Origin: Candidatus Bathyarchaeota archaeon
GTDB lineage: Archaea; Thermoproteota; Bathyarchaeia; Bathyarchaeales; Bathycorpusculaceae
Length of the DNA stretch: 47,846 nucleotides
Direction: 5' to 3'
NCBI GenBank assembly: GCA_029907545.1
Contig: JARYLR010000011.1
Location: 1 to 47,846 of the forward strand
The notes beneath the pieces are model-generated. The model had not been told where the DNA came from. It was given only the letters and a program-made list of their open reading frames with translations, and made no database searches. Within the stretch, counting starts at the first letter, position 1. Every line of letters begins with the position of its first letter. The position numbers and the translations under genes were made by a program. This document shows positions 46,201 to 47,846 of this stretch, piece after piece.

Positions 46201-47652
46201 ATGGCTCATGAGGAAGACAAGGCTGCTGACTTTTTGAAGTCTGCGGCGGATGCAGCACAAGTAATATCGGAGGCTACTGGGAAAGGCGAGCTTATCCACG
46301 TTTTTTCCCACATTGACGCTGACGGAGTTGCGGCTGCCGGCATCGTTGGAAAGGCTTTGTTCAGGCTTGATGCGAAGTTCCGCATTCAGATTACTCAGTG
46401 GATTGATGAGAAAATTGTCAGCGAAGTTCTCTCTGAGAAGCCGCAGATGATAGTTTTCACGGATTTTGGAAGCGGTTACATTGACTTCTTGAGGGAGAAT
46501 CTTGCCGACTTCAAGGCAGTTATCTTAGACCACCATCAAGTCGTTGGCGAACAGCCACCTAACATTGTTCACGTTAATCCGCATCTGCATGGGCTAGATG
46601 GGGCAAAGGATATCAGCGGTTCCGGAGTCGCCTATTTCACAGCTAAGGCTATGGATGAGGCAAACGTTGACTTGGCGCCTGTGGCTGTGGTTGGCGCGCT
46701 TGGAGACCTGCAAGACAAGTATAATCAGAGAAAGCTGAGCGGGCTGAACGAGAAAATTGTGGCTGACGCGGTTAACGCTGGTCTTCTGACAGTGGAGAAG
46801 GATCTGGTGTTTTTCGGCAGGGAAACTCGCCCGATTCACAGAACGCTTGCGTCCACAACCAGCCCCTTTATTCCCGGGCTTAGCGGCGAAGAAGATAAGT
46901 GTCTTGCTTTTTTGGCTAGTGTGGATGTTAAGCCTAGAGAAGGGGAGAAGTGGAGGGCGCTGCGTGACTTGTCGGAGGATGAGAAGAAGCGGTTGTGTTC
47001 TGGTTTGGCTGATTATCTGCTGTCTAAGGGGCTGCACCGTGAGGTTACGAATTTAATTGGGCATGTTTATGTTTTGAATCGTGAGGAGGCTTGGACTCCG
47101 CTTAGAGATGCAAGGGGGTTTGCGGTTCTGCTTAATGCTACGGGGCGCATGGATAGAGCAAGCTTGGGCGTCGCGGTCTGCATGGGTGACCGAGGCGCCG
47201 CGTTTGAGGAAGCAGCCAAAGTTCTAGAGGAGTATCGGAGGACGATTAACAAGTATCTTGGCTGGGTGATGGAGAAGCCTGAGAGGATGAGGGAACTTGA
47301 CAACATCTACGTTGTCCACGGCGAAGACTTCATAGACGACAAGATCGTAGGCGCTGTTTCCTCTATTCTCTCGTCGAGCTTGCCGAACCCTGAGAAGCCC
47401 CTGATTGCCTACGCCAACGTTACTGACGAAGGCTTGGCAAAGATCTCTGCGCGCACGATGGACACGATGACTGCTAGGGGCATCAATCTTGGAGAGATCA
47501 TGCAGGTTGCAGCAGCTAAGTTTTCAGGCAAAGGCGGCGGACACAATGTCGCAGCAGGCGGACAAGTGCCAATAGAAGCTGTCGGTGAGTTCATAGATGT
47601 TGTGAATGACTTGGTGGGTAAGCAGTTGAAAGGTGAGAAGATTGGAAGCTAA
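46201..47652 (+). CDS. RecJ-like DHH-family phosphoesterase/exonuclease
   Basis: A 483-residue DHH/DHHA1 protein related to archaeal RecJ and GAN. DHH motifs: HVFSHIDADGVAAAGIVGKA (metal Asp in DADG), VFTDFGSGY, VILDHHQVVG and VVGALGDLQDKY. A C-terminal DHHA1-like region has GGGHNVAAGGQVP. It acts on single-stranded DNA or RNA ends, in some archaea with the CMG helicase. ATG at 46201 with GTGAT a few nt upstream is preferred to a GTG at 46192. The pcc1 gene starts inside its last codons, with an 11-nt overlap. Confidence 0.93.
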   Translation: MAHEEDKAADFLKSAADAAQVISEATGKGELIHVFSHIDADGVAAAGIVGKALFRLDAKFRIQITQWIDEKIVSEVLSEKPQMIVFTDFGSGYIDFLRENLADFKAVILDHHQVVGEQPPNIVHVNPHLHGLDGAKDISGSGVAYFTAKAMDEANVDLAPVAVVGALGDLQDKYNQRKLSGLNEKIVADAVNAGLLTVEKDLVFFGRETRPIHRTLASTTSPFIPGLSGEEDKCLAFLASVDVKPREGEKWRALRDLSEDEKKRLCSGLADYLLSKGLHREVTNLIGHVYVLNREEAWTPLRDARGFAVLLNATGRMDRASLGVAVCMGDRGAAFEEAAKVLEEYRRTINKYLGWVMEKPERMRELDNIYVVHGEDFIDDKIVGAVSSILSSSLPNPEKPLIAYANVTDEGLAKISARTMDTMTARGINLGEIMQVAAAKFSGKGGGHNVAAGGQVPIEAVGEFIDVVNDLVGKQLKGEKIGS

Positions 47653-47846
47653 AATAAGGCTAGTGTATAAGGATGCTGAGACCGCGTGCGCCATTGCCAT
47701 GGCAGTGTCGCCTGACAACCTTAAGGCTCCCAAAGGAGTGTTCGTTGAGACCGCTTACGATGGCAATAGTGTTTTGACCGAAATTAGATGTGAGAAGTCG
47801 CTTGCCACGTTTATTTCGACAATTGATGATCTTCTTTTCAGCGTAT
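47642..47846 (+). CDS. pcc1: KEOPS subunit Pcc1 (3' truncated by window edge)
   Basis: Start of the dimerising KEOPS subunit. The frame from TTG at 47642 reads LEAKIRLVYKDAETACAIAM, then AVSPDNLKAPKGVFVETAYD and SLATFISTIDDLLFSV, matching Pcc1's beta-hairpin, long helix and Ser/Pro loop. AAAGGTGA lies 5-6 nt before TTG. The gene overlaps the recJ-like stop by 11 nt, so it is coupled. It runs past the window end, so the last 10-20 residues are unseen. With kae1 and bud32, three of four KEOPS subunits are in the window; Cgi121 is not. Confidence 0.85.
   Translation, partial: MEAKIRLVYKDAETACAIAMAVSPDNLKAPKGVFVETAYDGNSVLTEIRCEKSLATFISTIDDLLFSV

Overview
The window reads as one continuous piece of an archaeal chromosome, most likely from a Bathyarchaeia-type (TACK superphylum) archaeon. 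Evidence: aCPSF1/FttA, ribosomal proteins eS25, eS17 and archaeal uS15, an HMf-like histone, KEOPS subunits Kae1, Bud32 and Pcc1, a TFE-beta/RPC34-like winged-helix Fe-S protein, archaeal NadM, archaeal FtsJ and a crenarchaeal-style proteasome beta subunit. TATA-like boxes and GGTGA/GGAGG ribosome-binding sites occur together, and GTG/TTG starts are common. The lineage call is inference from gene content. I saw no rRNA or tRNA gene, insertion sequence, CRISPR array or replication origin.

Layout. 1-6.1 kb: the end of the aCPSF1 termination nuclease, a metallo-beta-lactamase-fold hydrolase, an orphan DppB-like permease, and a small redox set (flavodoxin, ferritin-like protein, two ferredoxins) around an AEC carrier. 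6.1-10 kb: a [NiFe] hydrogenase whose small subunit is cut by one in-frame TAA, a divergent Cys-rich HTH regulator with palindromic operator-like repeats in the shared intergenic region, and an HtrA-like protease broken by a 1-nt frameshift. 10-17.4 kb: a membrane protein, a thioredoxin, DJ-1/PfpI, a CoA-binding protein, a winged-helix/VIT1 fusion, FMN reductase, endonuclease III, and a thiol-redox unit (FAD disulfide oxidoreductase, glutaredoxin, ferredoxin-disulfide reductase fused to rubredoxin), then an eroded DUF1801 gene. 17.4-23.5 kb: a rhomboid protease (frameshifted) downstream of a membrane-tethered winged-helix regulator, an acyl-CoA dehydrogenase and a complete hdrA-hdrC-hdrB operon.

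23.5-36.5 kb: a DegT aminotransferase, a cyclic 2,3-diphosphoglycerate synthetase-like gene with a hairpin leader, a cyclophilin-like protein, eS25, histone, TatD, eS17, a class I aminotransferase, a divergent glyoxylate/hydroxypyruvate reductase and glycerate kinase pair, a MoaD-like protein with CofE, an ECF-type membrane component and a SAM hydroxide adenosyltransferase. 36.5-47.8 kb: NadM, Ogt, a probably non-catalytic proteasome beta subunit, AMMECR1, a glycosyltransferase, NadC, then TFE-beta/FtsJ/DUF4152/SpoIIM on the minus strand, divergent from kae1-bud32, followed by RdgB, uS15, a RecJ-like protein and the start of pcc1.

Functionally the window combines information-processing housekeeping with an anaerobic, Fe-S and thiol based redox economy (hydrogenase, HdrABC, ferredoxins, flavodoxin, ferredoxin-disulfide reductase). 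The most notable points are the split hydrogenase small subunit beside palindromic operators and a Cys-rich regulator, a tethered-regulator/rhomboid pair suggesting regulated intramembrane proteolysis, the Thr1-to-Ala proteasome subunit, the ferredoxin-disulfide reductase/rubredoxin fusion, and a leader hairpin that could control ribosome access. Three apparent lesions (a TAA and two single-base frameshifts) plus a degraded DUF1801 gene leave open whether this is real gene decay or assembly error.
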